A stretch of DNA of 64,000 nt from Pseudoxanthomonas sp. Its GTDB lineage: Bacteria; Pseudomonadota; Gammaproteobacteria; Xanthomonadales; Xanthomonadaceae. Within the stretch, counting starts at the first letter, position 1. Every line of letters begins with the position of its first letter. This document shows, in pieces, positions 49,351 through 57,060 of this stretch. A program made the translations under genes and the position numbers. Location of the stretch: positions 2,232,001 to 2,296,000 of the forward strand of contig NZ_CP114978.1 of the NCBI RefSeq assembly GCF_027498035.1, given 5' to 3'. Under the pieces are notes generated by a model. It did no database searches and was not told the origin of the DNA. It worked only from the letters and a program-made list of their open reading frames with translations.

Positions 49351-49644
49351 ATGAAGTTTCGTCTTAGTTTCTTGAGCTTGACGCTCACGTCTGTTTCGCT
49401 GGCAGGCTTCGCAGGACAAGCATCGGCGCTACCCAATTGCAACGCATGTGTCCCGGCATACCACGCATGCGTGGCTTCCGGGGCATCCAACTGCGAGACG
49501 CGTTACGCCACTTGCATTGCATGGTGTCCTGAAGCCGTTGCGGTCACGCAGGCCAGAAGCCTGGTTCCCAGCACGAGCGCAACACCCACTTCCCCAGCGG
49601 TTCTCCAACCTGAAAAGAGGCTTCTTGCGGACATATCGCATTGA
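49351..49644 (+). CDS. Small secreted cysteine-rich protein, unknown family
   Basis: 97 aa with a Sec signal peptide (Lys-Phe-Arg-Leu, hydrophobic core, Gly-Gln-Ala-Ser-Ala-Leu) and a very strong ribosome site AAGGAGATATCAGG. Mature residues 30-59 hold six cysteines spaced Cys-x2-Cys-x6-Cys-x7-Cys-x6-Cys-x3-Cys (Cys30, 33, 40, 48, 55, 59), followed by a Pro/Ser/Thr-rich tail. The pattern suggests disulfides or metal binding. I do not recognise a family. It is isolated between the receptor and the SulP gene and has lower GC than both. It could be a defensin-like, bacteriocin-like or metal-binding peptide, but no linked maturation, export or immunity gene is visible. Confidence 0.7.
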   Translation: MKFRLSFLSLTLTSVSLAGFAGQASALPNCNACVPAYHACVASGASNCETRYATCIAWCPEAVAVTQARSLVPSTSATPTSPAVLQPEKRLLADISH

Positions 49645-49656
49645 TCATTGCGATAT
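49633..49656. repeat. Perfect inverted repeat across the Cys-rich gene stop
   Basis: ATATCGCA (49633-49640) and TGCGATAT (49649-49656) surround TTGATCAT, itself palindromic (TGATCA). The stop codon at 49642-49644 lies within the loop. Function unclear; possibly an operator or mRNA 3' structure. Confidence 0.45.
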
Positions 49657-49671
49657 AAGCGGAAAACAGAA

Positions 49672-49699
49672 GAGGCCTCAGGATCTCCTGGGCCTCTTT
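49672..49699. terminator. Terminator between the Cys-rich gene and SulP
   Basis: GAGGCCTCAGG (49672-49682) pairs with CCTG-GGCCTC (49687-49696) around ATCT and is followed by TTTC. Properly placed for the plus-strand gene; could also serve the SulP gene from the other side. Confidence 0.65.
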
Positions 49700-49786
49700 C
49701 ATACCCCACCGCCGCATCCTTGATCTCCAAAAGGTCATCGCTGGCGACATTCGTCCGCATCAAGGTGGCGTCAGCACCGAATCCAT

Positions 49787-51262
49787 TCAGCCAGCGAGAT
49801 CTTCCGCGCCATCGGCCAGCAGTGCGCGGGGTTGCAGGCCGATCACCTCCACCGTGCAGCCATGGTGGTCGAAGCGCGCGCGCACCTTGTCCAGCGCGGC
49901 CAGCGCAGTGACATCCCAGAAGCGCGCGGCCGACACATCCAGCTGCACGCGCGCGCCTTCGGCCTGGCGTGGATCGAAGGCATCGACGAAGGCATCGGCC
50001 GAGGCGAAGAACACCTGGCCGCGCACGCGGTAATGGTGTTCGACCGCGCCCTTCGCAGCCGCCATCTCGACATGCGCCACCTGCAGCGCACCCGCCGCCC
50101 TCCAGGCGAAGAACAGCGCGCTCAGCAGCACGCCCAGGCCCACGCCGATGGACAGGTCGTGCGAGAACAGCGTGGCGGCCACGGTCGAGAGCATCACCAC
50201 GCTGGACAGGCGCGGGTGGTTGACCAACCTGCGAAGCGAACCCCAGTCGAACGTGGACGCCGAGACCATCACCATGATCGCCACCAGTGCCACCACCGGA
50301 ACCTGCGAGACCCACGGCTTCAGCAACACCATCAGCACCAGCAGGAACACGCCGGCGAACAGCGTCGACAGCCGGCCGCGGCCGCCATAGCGCACGTTGC
50401 CCACGGTCTGGCCGATCATGCCGCAGCCGGCGATGCCGCCGAACAGGCTGGCGCCGATATTGGCCAGGCCCAGGCCGGCGCATTCGCGGCCTTTGCTGCT
50501 GGGGCTATCGGTGAGTTCATCGACCACGCGCGCGGTCATCATCGATTCCAGCAGGCCGACCATGGCGATGGCGATCGCCGGCCCGGCGATGATCCGCAGC
50601 GTGTCCATGTCCAGCGGCACCACGATCCCGTGCCAGCCCGGCAGGCTGGACGGCAGCTGGCCCAGGTCGGCCACGGTCTTCAGCGGCAGGCCCAGCCAGG
50701 TGGTCACCAGCGTCAGCACCACGATGCAGATCAGCGGCGAGGGAATCGCCTGCAGCCCAGGCAGCGGCACGCGCGGCAGGCCGTAGATGATCACCAGGCC
50801 CAGCGCCAGCATGGCCCAGGTCGCGATGGTCGCGCCGGCCAGCTGTGGCAGCTGCGCGCTGAAGATCAGGATCGCCAGCGCGTTGACGAAACCGGTCCGC
50901 ACCGAGCTGCTGACAAAGCGCATCAGCACGCCCAGCCGCAGCAGCCCGAACACGATCTGGATCACCCCGGCCAGCACGCCGGCCGCGAGCAGGTAATGCA
51001 GCCCGTGCGTGGCTACCAGCGGCGCGGCCACCAGTGCGACCGACCCCGCCGCGGCCGAGATCATCGCCGGGCGGCCACCGGCGAAGGCGATCACCACCGA
51101 AATCACGAACGAGGCATACAGCCCTACCTGCGGATCCACCCCGGCCACGAACGAGAACGCGATGACTTCGGGAATCAGCGCGAAGGTCGCCACGGCACCG
51201 GCGAGCAGTTCGCGCACGGGTCTGCGGCGCCACTGCGCCAGTTCGGATCGGACAAGGGACAT
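49787..51262 (-). CDS. SulP family inorganic anion transporter with STAS domain
   Basis: 491 aa. Ten to twelve hydrophobic spans, with Ala-Gly-Val-Asp-Pro-Gln-Val-Gly-Leu-Tyr-Ala-Ser-Phe near residue 40 and Gly-Gly-Arg-Pro-Ala-Met-Ile-Ser-Ala-Ala-Ala-Gly-Ser near 62, both in the family core. The C-terminal 90 residues form a STAS domain (Gly-Gln-Val-Phe-Phe-Ala-Ser-Ala-Asp-Ala-Phe, Leu-Asp-Val-Ser). It likely imports sulfate, bicarbonate or a related anion across the inner membrane. Length is on the short side of the family. Confidence 0.92.
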   Translation of the reverse strand: MSLVRSELAQWRRRPVRELLAGAVATFALIPEVIAFSFVAGVDPQVGLYASFVISVVIAFAGGRPAMISAAAGSVALVAAPLVATHGLHYLLAAGVLAGVIQIVFGLLRLGVLMRFVSSSVRTGFVNALAILIFSAQLPQLAGATIATWAMLALGLVIIYGLPRVPLPGLQAIPSPLICIVVLTLVTTWLGLPLKTVADLGQLPSSLPGWHGIVVPLDMDTLRIIAGPAIAIAMVGLLESMMTARVVDELTDSPSSKGRECAGLGLANIGASLFGGIAGCGMIGQTVGNVRYGGRGRLSTLFAGVFLLVLMVLLKPWVSQVPVVALVAIMVMVSASTFDWGSLRRLVNHPRLSSVVMLSTVAATLFSHDLSIGVGLGVLLSALFFAWRAAGALQVAHVEMAAAKGAVEHHYRVRGQVFFASADAFVDAFDPRQAEGARVQLDVSAARFWDVTALAALDKVRARFDHHGCTVEVIGLQPRALLADGAEDLAG

Positions 51263-51421
51263 GGGATTTCCTGCGACGGCCTGGACCCGCGCGCGGACCC
51301 AGCGCGGGCAAACGGGGTGCGCATTGTGCCAAGCCGGCGCGGCGCGTGCACCGGAACATGGCCTGCAGCCTTACCCGCGCTGGTGTTTTTCAGCCATGCA
51401 GGCGTGGGGGATAATGGCCGC

Positions 51422-51595
51422 ATGCACGCCGCCGACGATGATCCCCGCCCCGTCGCCCCCGAGCCACCGCTCCCCAGCGATTGCTGCGACAGCGGCTGCG
51501 ACCCGTGCGTCTACGACCTCTATACCGAAGAATGCACCCAGTACCGGCACAGGCTGGCCCAGTGGCGCGAGCGGCATCCGGACGCCGAAGGCTAG
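51422..51595 (+). CDS. Oxidoreductase-like domain small protein
   Basis: 57 aa, too short for most gene callers. Pro-rich N-terminus (Pro-Glu-Pro-Pro-Leu-Pro) followed by Asp-Cys-Cys-Asp-Ser-Gly-Cys-Asp-Pro-Cys-Val at residues 20-30 with Cys21, 22, 26, 29 and a later Cys38, then Glu-Glu-Cys-Thr-Gln-Tyr. This is the Pfam oxidoreductase-like N-terminal pattern, a small Cys-rich domain of unclear function. Divergent from the SulP gene. Confidence 0.85.
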   Translation: MHAADDDPRPVAPEPPLPSDCCDSGCDPCVYDLYTEECTQYRHRLAQWRERHPDAEG

Positions 51596-51635
51596 GCGCT
51601 GGCCACAAGGGAAGGCCCGAACGATGACCGTCATG

Positions 51636-51775
51636 ACCCGCCATGCGGTTGTTGAAAGCCCCGCGAGGGCGGGGACCCGGTGACTTCGGGTCAACCTCAC
51701 TGGCGTTGACCCGGCATGCAGCGGCTGGGAAGCGCGTCGCGCCTGCGCAGTGCTTTCAACAACCGAATGACGGGT
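51636..51775. mobile_element. MITE-like element with about 24-bp terminal inverted repeats
   Basis: ACCCGCCATGCGGTTGTTGA (start of the left arm, 51636-51659) is repeated in inverted form at 51752-51775 with only two mismatches, and the inner 14 bases (CGGTTGTTGAAAGC) are perfect. Between them lie further hairpins: CCCCGC-GAG-GCGGGG around 51659-51674 and GGGTCAAC-x9-GTTGACCC at 51688-51712. No ORF inside. It fits a miniature inverted-repeat element or a strongly folded RNA. It takes up much of the 364-bp gap 51596-51959; the rest shows nothing. Confidence 0.5.
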
Positions 51776-51959
51776 AGCGACGCGCGGAAGCGGCGTTGCT
51801 CAGCGCTGCCCGGCCACTGACTCCAGCGCGCACTGTCCGGAGCAGCAGCCGGCTTCGTCCTCATCCACGACACACAGGAACCTTGTCGTCTGTCACGGCT
51901 GCCACGCCACGCGCACGCCTACCCTGCCCACGCCCCCGAACGCTGCCCTGGAGAACGAC

Positions 51960-52700
51960 ATGCGCGTGTTTTCCCATCCTCGCTTCCTGCAGGTGTATTC
52001 GGCCGTGCTGACGGCGGTCCTGGTGGTCGGTGTCACCACCGGTGCCACGCGCGGGCCGGTCAAGGCCAGTTTCGACGAGATCACCGTGCAGAAGCTCACC
52101 CTGGTCGAACCCGACGGCACCACCCGGCTGGTGATGGCCAACAATGCCAACCTTCCCGGCGCGGTGTTCCATGGGCACCAGTACGCACATGACACGCGCA
52201 GGCAGGACGGCACCGCCGGCCTGATCTTCTACGACGCCGAAGGCAGCGAAAGTGGCGGCCTGACCTTCGGCGGACTCAAACGCCAGGACGGCAAGGTGGT
52301 CCGCGACGGACACCTGTCCTTCGACGCCTACGACCAGGACGAGCTGTCCAGCTGGAACTCGGCACAGACAGAGACGGGCACACGGACCGGCATCATGTTC
52401 AAGGACGAACCGGACTGGCCGCTGGAAGACGCATTCAAGGTGATGCAGGCCAATGCCGGTGCCAGCGAAGCCGAAAAACAGGCCGCGTTGAATACCTTCC
52501 TGGCCAGCCGTGCCCCGATGCACGTCCAGCGTGCCTGGCTGGGCCGCAACCCGGATGCCTCTTCGTCGCTGGAATTGCGCGACCGCGACGGCAAGGTGCG
52601 CATCACCGCGCGGGTGGATGCCGACGGCACGCCAAGGCTGTTGTTCCTGGATGCAAGCGGCCAGGTCACCGAGGCCTGGCCGCAGGCCACGCGCAAATAG
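51960..52700 (+). CDS. Membrane-anchored or secreted protein of unknown function
   Basis: 246 aa, no recognised family. A hydrophobic segment at about 10-27 (Val-Tyr-Ser-Ala-Val-Leu-Thr-Ala-Val-Leu-Val-Val) may be a signal anchor or signal peptide. The remaining domain has repeated Leu-x-x-Arg-Asp-x-x-Gly-Lys-type beta-strands (Leu-Arg-Asp-Arg-Asp-Gly-Lys-Val-Arg near 204, Val-Glu-Pro-Asp-Gly-Thr-Thr-Arg near 48) that suggest a beta-rich periplasmic fold. Stands alone between the MITE-like element and the LysR gene. Confidence 0.7.
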   Translation: MRVFSHPRFLQVYSAVLTAVLVVGVTTGATRGPVKASFDEITVQKLTLVEPDGTTRLVMANNANLPGAVFHGHQYAHDTRRQDGTAGLIFYDAEGSESGGLTFGGLKRQDGKVVRDGHLSFDAYDQDELSSWNSAQTETGTRTGIMFKDEPDWPLEDAFKVMQANAGASEAEKQAALNTFLASRAPMHVQRAWLGRNPDASSSLELRDRDGKVRITARVDADGTPRLLFLDASGQVTEAWPQATRK

Positions 52701-52727
52701 CCCGCACGACGAAGGAACGACGCGTCA

Positions 52728-53621
52728 CTACACCGATACGGCGATGTGCTCGCGCAGCCAGATGTGGGCCGGATCGCGATGCATGCGTTCGTGCCACAGC
52801 ATCGCCATGTCGTAGCCGGCCACCTCCAGCGGCGCGTCCACGACCCTGAGCGCGGCATTGCCGCGGACCAGGCGCTCGGGCAGCAACGCAACCAGGTCGG
52901 TGCTGGCCAGCACCGACATCACGAACAGGAAATGCGGCACCGACAGCACCACGTTGCGGGCCATGCCGACCGCGGCCAGCGCATCGTCGGTCGGCCCGTT
53001 GAAGCCGCCGCCATCGGGCGACACGATCACGTGTTCCAACCGGCAGAACTGGGCCAGGGTCGGCTTGCGCTTCAGCTTTGGATGATCGCGACGCCCGGCC
53101 AGCACGTAGCGTTCGGAGAACAGCACGCGCCGGCGCAGCCCCGGCGGCGAACCGTGCACAGTGTGGAAGGCCAGGTCGATCTGGCCCTGTTCGGCCTGGT
53201 GAGCAATACGTGTCGGGGCCATGTCCAGCACGGCCAGACGAGTGCCGGGCGCAGCGGTGCGCAGGCCCGCCATGGCCGGCAGCACGATCGTCGATTCACC
53301 ATAGTCGGAGGCCGCCACGCGCCATGTTCTGTCTGCCTGGGCTGGATCGAACGGCCTGGACGAGGACACGGCCTGGGCCAGCGCGGCCAGGGCTTCGCGC
53401 AGTGGCCCGCGCAGGCTTTCCGCGCGTGCGGTCGGGCGCATGCCGCGTGGTCCCGGCAGCAGCAGCGGATCGCCCAGCGTCTCGCGCAGCTTGGCCAGCT
53501 GCACGCTCACCGAAGGTTGGGACAGATGCAGCCGCTGCGCGGCGCGGGTCACGTTGTGCTCGGACAGCAGCGCATCCAGCGTGACCAGCAGGTTCAGATC
53601 CATCCGCCGCAGATCGTTCAT
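52728..53621 (-). CDS. LysR family transcriptional regulator
   Basis: 297 aa. Helix-turn-helix Asn-Val-Thr-Arg-Ala-Ala-Gln-Arg-Leu-His-Leu-Ser-Gln-Pro-Ser-Val-Ser near residue 24, then Leu-Arg-Glu-Thr-Leu-Gly-Asp-Pro-Leu-Leu-Leu. The opening Met-Asp-Leu-Asn-Leu-Leu-Val-Thr-Leu-Asp-Ala-Leu is typical of the NodD/LinR branch. It is divergent from the quinone reductase gene by 85 bp, the usual layout for LysR control. Confidence 0.92.
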   Translation of the reverse strand: MNDLRRMDLNLLVTLDALLSEHNVTRAAQRLHLSQPSVSVQLAKLRETLGDPLLLPGPRGMRPTARAESLRGPLREALAALAQAVSSSRPFDPAQADRTWRVAASDYGESTIVLPAMAGLRTAAPGTRLAVLDMAPTRIAHQAEQGQIDLAFHTVHGSPPGLRRRVLFSERYVLAGRRDHPKLKRKPTLAQFCRLEHVIVSPDGGGFNGPTDDALAAVGMARNVVLSVPHFLFVMSVLASTDLVALLPERLVRGNAALRVVDAPLEVAGYDMAMLWHERMHRDPAHIWLREHIAVSV

Positions 53622-53706
53622 GGCTATACCAGGAATATCAGGAATTCATTTCCACTATAGCGAGACGGTGCCTAGGGTAGACGCCTCTCCCAACGATCCC
53701 CCCGCC

Positions 53707-54558
53707 ATGAATGTTCTGATCGTCCATGCCCATCCCGAACGCACGTCGCTGACGCACCGGCTCGCCGAGATCTCCGCCGAGGTGCTGAAAGCGCAGGGCC
53801 ACCAGGTGACCGAATCCGACCTCTACGCCATGGGCTGGAAGGCGGTGTTCGACGCCCAGGATTTTCCCGAACGCGCCAACCACCAGCGCCTGTCCTTCAT
53901 CGAGGAATCGGGCCACGCCTTCTCCAACGGCTGCCAGACTGCCGATGTCGAAGCAGAGCAACGCAAGGTCCTGGACGCCGATGCGCTGATCCTGGTATTC
54001 CCGCTGTGGTGGTTCGGCATGCCGGCCATCATGAAGGGCTGGATCGACCGGGTCTGGGCATTCGGCCTGGCCTATGGATACAAGGGTGCCGGCAACGCCT
54101 ACCGCTACGGCGAAGGCGGCCTGGCTGGCAAGCGTGCCCTGCTGGCCGTCTCGGCCGGCGGTCCTGCCGAGGACTACGCCCCGCGGGGCATCAATGGCCC
54201 GCTGGAACAGCTGCTGTTCCCCATCACGCACGGCACGCTGTTCTTTCCCGGCATGCAGGTCCTGCCCACCTTTGCCGTCTACGGCAGTGGCCACCTCGAC
54301 GCAGGCCGCATGGCCGAAACGGCCGACGCATGGCGCAGTCGCGTCGAGCGGCTGTTCGAGGACGCGCCCATCGCCTTTCGCCCCCAGAATGGCGGTGACT
54401 ATCCGGACCGCCATGTGCTGGCCGACCACATCCAGCCGACCCAATCGGGGCTGACAGTCCATATCGCAAATGGCGACCCGCCCTGCGAAGCGCAGGTGGC
54501 CAACTTCGCACCCGCCCGCTGCGGCCGTTCCGAAGGACCGGAGCGAAGGCATTCGTGA
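53707..54558 (+). CDS. NAD(P)H:quinone oxidoreductase, NQO1/KefF-like flavodoxin fold
   Basis: 283 aa from the ATG at 53707. It starts Asn-Val-Leu-Ile-Val-His-Ala-His-Pro-Glu, has Phe-Pro-Leu-Trp-Trp-Phe-Gly-Met-Pro-Ala near 98 and Gly-Trp-Ile-Asp-Arg-Val-Trp, and Ser-Ala-Gly-Gly-Pro-Ala-Glu near 153, all standard for the NQO1/MdaB/KefF two-electron quinone reductases. FAD or FMN enzyme that reduces quinones to hydroquinones, protecting from redox cycling. The last 50 residues after the flavodoxin fold form a tail unlike most bacterial homologs. Likely controlled by the divergent LysR. Confidence 0.9.
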   Translation: MNVLIVHAHPERTSLTHRLAEISAEVLKAQGHQVTESDLYAMGWKAVFDAQDFPERANHQRLSFIEESGHAFSNGCQTADVEAEQRKVLDADALILVFPLWWFGMPAIMKGWIDRVWAFGLAYGYKGAGNAYRYGEGGLAGKRALLAVSAGGPAEDYAPRGINGPLEQLLFPITHGTLFFPGMQVLPTFAVYGSGHLDAGRMAETADAWRSRVERLFEDAPIAFRPQNGGDYPDRHVLADHIQPTQSGLTVHIANGDPPCEAQVANFAPARCGRSEGPERRHS

Positions 54559-54730
54559 TTCCCGGCAACGCGAGCGGGCGTCCCCACACGACCCGCGATA
54601 CGAGAGCCTGGATTTGCTTGGGATGCAGGGCGTGCCCAGCACCTGACCCGCAGCGATGCGCCGGCGCCTCAGGTAGGATGCGGGCCCCTCTTCGATCCGC
54701 GCCGCGCCTGCCGGCCGCGCGCCTGTTCCC

Positions 54731-55567
54731 GTGCCCCATTCGACCGCGCCCCTGCTGATCCGCTCCACTGCCCAGGCGCTGGCAGCCGCGCGCGATGCCG
54801 GCCTGCCCACGTGGAGCGGCTCGCTCGACCTGGGCCGCTCGACCGGCACGGCGCTGCTGCACGCCGACATGTGGGAATGGCGCGGTGTGCACTACCCGTA
54901 TCCGGGCAAGCTCAAGGACCGCACGATTTATGCCTGGGACGGCGAGGACTTCGCCCCGGTGTCGCGCTTCGACGGCGGGCTGATCAAGCTGGTGCCCACC
55001 GACTGGGGCGTGCCCACGTTTGAAATCGACGGCATCAAGATGCTGCCTTCGGCCAAGGAGTCGCCACTGGACGATGCGCGCCGCAAGGTCGCGCTGGTCG
55101 AACCGCGCGGCAAGGTGGTGCTGGATACCTGCGGCGGACTGGGCTACTTCGCCGCCTGCTGCCTGGATGCGGGCGTGGCGCGCATCGTCTCGTTCGAGAA
55201 GAACGCCGACGTGCTGTGGCTGCGCACGCTCAATCCCTGGTCACCGGATCCGGAAACCAGCGAAGGCCGCCTGCAGTTGAGCCATGGCGATGTATCGCAG
55301 GCCATCAACAACATTGGCGACGCCTCGGTCGATGCGCTCCTGCACGATCCGCCGCGTTTCGGCATTGCCGGCGAGCTGTATTCGCAGGTGTTCTACGACC
55401 AGCTGGCGCGCGTGCTCAAACGCGGCGGCCGGCTGTTCCATTACACCGGCAGCCCCAACAAGCTCACCAGCGGCCGCGATGTCCCGCGCGAAGTCGCCAG
55501 GCGCCTGGAAAAAGCCGGCTTCACCGCGCAGCTCGCGCTGGACGGCGTGCTGGCGGTCAGGCGTTAG
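54731..55567 (+). CDS. Class I SAM-dependent methyltransferase (spermine-synthase-like)
   Basis: 278 aa from a GTG at 54731. The SAM site is Val-Leu-Asp-Thr-Cys-Gly-Gly-Leu-Gly-Tyr near residue 130, and a later motif Leu-His-Asp-Pro-Pro-Arg-Phe near 208 corresponds to motif IV. It begins with a domain of about 100 residues of unknown role. The family is the COG2521-type predicted methyltransferases related to spermidine synthase; its substrate is unknown. It lies 173 bp after the quinone reductase gene on the same strand. Confidence 0.85.
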   Translation: MPHSTAPLLIRSTAQALAAARDAGLPTWSGSLDLGRSTGTALLHADMWEWRGVHYPYPGKLKDRTIYAWDGEDFAPVSRFDGGLIKLVPTDWGVPTFEIDGIKMLPSAKESPLDDARRKVALVEPRGKVVLDTCGGLGYFAACCLDAGVARIVSFEKNADVLWLRTLNPWSPDPETSEGRLQLSHGDVSQAINNIGDASVDALLHDPPRFGIAGELYSQVFYDQLARVLKRGGRLFHYTGSPNKLTSGRDVPREVARRLEKAGFTAQLALDGVLAVRR

Positions 55568-55579
55568 GGAAACCCGAAA

Positions 55580-55918
55580 TCAAGCCCTGGCCGGGCGTGA
55601 CGGGCGCACGCTCAACAGGCCCAGGTGGCGGAACCATAGTTCCAGCGGCACGGTGACCAGCGGCGGCATTGCGGCCAGCAGGCTCACGATCCAGGCCCAC
55701 CACGGCCAGCGCTGACGCACGGCGGTGACCAGACAGGCCGCGACGTACAGCAGGAAGGCCGCACCGTGCAGGCGGCCGAACAGCCAGACGACCAGTTCGG
55801 TGGTGCCGGTGCCGTACTTCAGGACCATGCCGATCAGCAGGCCGGCCCAGGTCAGGCCTTCGAACAACGCGGCGGCGGCAAACAGCCGGCCCGTGGGTGA
55901 CAGCGGCGGTGAACGCAT
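55580..55918 (-). CDS. DUF3817 domain-containing membrane protein
   Basis: 112 aa with three hydrophobic spans and the DUF3817 pattern: Ala-Leu-Phe-Glu-Gly-Leu-Thr-Trp near residue 17, Leu-Lys-Tyr near 33, Gly-Arg-Leu-His-Gly-Ala-Ala-Phe near 47. Small inner-membrane protein of unknown function. Convergent with the methyltransferase gene. Confidence 0.88.
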   Translation of the reverse strand: MRSPPLSPTGRLFAAAALFEGLTWAGLLIGMVLKYGTGTTELVVWLFGRLHGAAFLLYVAACLVTAVRQRWPWWAWIVSLLAAMPPLVTVPLELWFRHLGLLSVRPSRPARA

Positions 55919-56080
55919 GTGGAGATTCCAGTCGAGCGAAGGGAGTGCCGCGACGCGATGGCGGCGGCGACGCACGCTGGCCGGTGCAGTTTAAGCGATG
56001 GCCGCGCCAGCCCCTTGGCAGGAAGGGGAAATCCGCGCCCGGATGACCCGGATGTCATTCCCGCGAACGGCACCGCTCAA

Positions 56081-56947
56081 TCAGCGGGACTGCCCGGTCG
56101 CCGCGTCGTTCGACAGGCCCGAAGCCACGATGTCGTGCAGCTGCAGGGCCAGGGTCTTGCGATCGGTATCGGCGCTGATCGTCACCGGCGGATGGAACGT
56201 CACGCGCACCCGCGCGCCGGACAGCGCCATGAAGTGCTTCACGTGCGCGCCGGCCTGCATCCGGCCATGGAAGGCATAGGCATCGCGGTCACCACCGGCC
56301 GCCAGCGCGCGGCCATCCACCGAGAGGATCTCCTGGGTGAAGGGCTGCAGCGTCCAGGCCCGGGCATCTGCAGGCTGGCCGAGGAACAGCGCGAACAGGC
56401 TCGACTTGAACGGCGCGACCTGTTCACCCGATGACGTCGTGCCTTCGGGAAACAGCACCAGGTCGTGATCCGGCCGCAGCTGCGCGGCCAGTGCGGCTGC
56501 CACTGCCGCCGCATCGCGCTGGCGCCGGCTGATGTAGACGGTCTGCGCCAGCGCGCCGACAAAGCGCATGCCCGGCCAGCGCTCCATGTCGTCCTTGGCG
56601 ATGAAGCGCGCGGGCAGCAGGCTGCCCAACAGCACGATGTCGTAGTGCGAGACATGGTTGCCGACGAACAGCGTGCCACCTCCGGCCCGCGGCGTTCCCA
56701 CCACCTCCACCTCGATCCGCAGCGCCCGGCGCAGGCAGGCGAACCACCAGCGCGGCACCACGAAGGCCGCACGTCCGCGGGTGAAGCGCATTACCAGCCA
56801 CTGCACCGGCATCAGCACCAGGCTGGCCAGCAGCATCGATGCGCCCTTGCGTGCGAGCGTCAACGGACGTGGCGTGGGCCCGACCGCGGGCCGGGTGGTG
56901 GTGTTCTGCATGCGGAAGAAGTTGGCGGGCGATGCGGGCCAGGACAT
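56081..56947 (-). CDS. Lysophospholipid acyltransferase family protein (PlsC-like)
   Basis: 288 aa. The acyltransferase motif His-x4-Asp is present as Asn-His-Val-Ser-His-Tyr-Asp at 97-103, followed by Phe-Pro-Glu-Gly-Thr-Thr near 166. An N-terminal span near 38-54 anchors it to the inner membrane. It should acylate lysophosphatidic acid or a related lipid acceptor. It lies on the same strand as motA-motB, downstream. Confidence 0.9.
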   Translation of the reverse strand: MSWPASPANFFRMQNTTTRPAVGPTPRPLTLARKGASMLLASLVLMPVQWLVMRFTRGRAAFVVPRWWFACLRRALRIEVEVVGTPRAGGGTLFVGNHVSHYDIVLLGSLLPARFIAKDDMERWPGMRFVGALAQTVYISRRQRDAAAVAAALAAQLRPDHDLVLFPEGTTSSGEQVAPFKSSLFALFLGQPADARAWTLQPFTQEILSVDGRALAAGGDRDAYAFHGRMQAGAHVKHFMALSGARVRVTFHPPVTISADTDRKTLALQLHDIVASGLSNDAATGQSR

Positions 56948-57060
56948 GGTATCGAAGATGACCGCACGCCCTGCCCCGCGACCGGAGCGGGATTCACCCG
57001 CGATGCCGCGACCTCAACGGGGAACGCGTCCGACCCATCGCGTCAACACGCCGCTGCCTT

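Noticed and set aside
49832..51595. 587-aa plus-strand frame opposite SulP that runs into the 57-aa gene
   Set aside because: Only its last 57 residues are real (oxidoreductase-like protein from 51422); the rest is an antisense His/Gln-rich frame.
51596..51959. Possible tRNA or small gene in the MITE-like gap
   Set aside because: The inverted repeats are far too long for tRNA and no cloverleaf or anticodon arm could be built.
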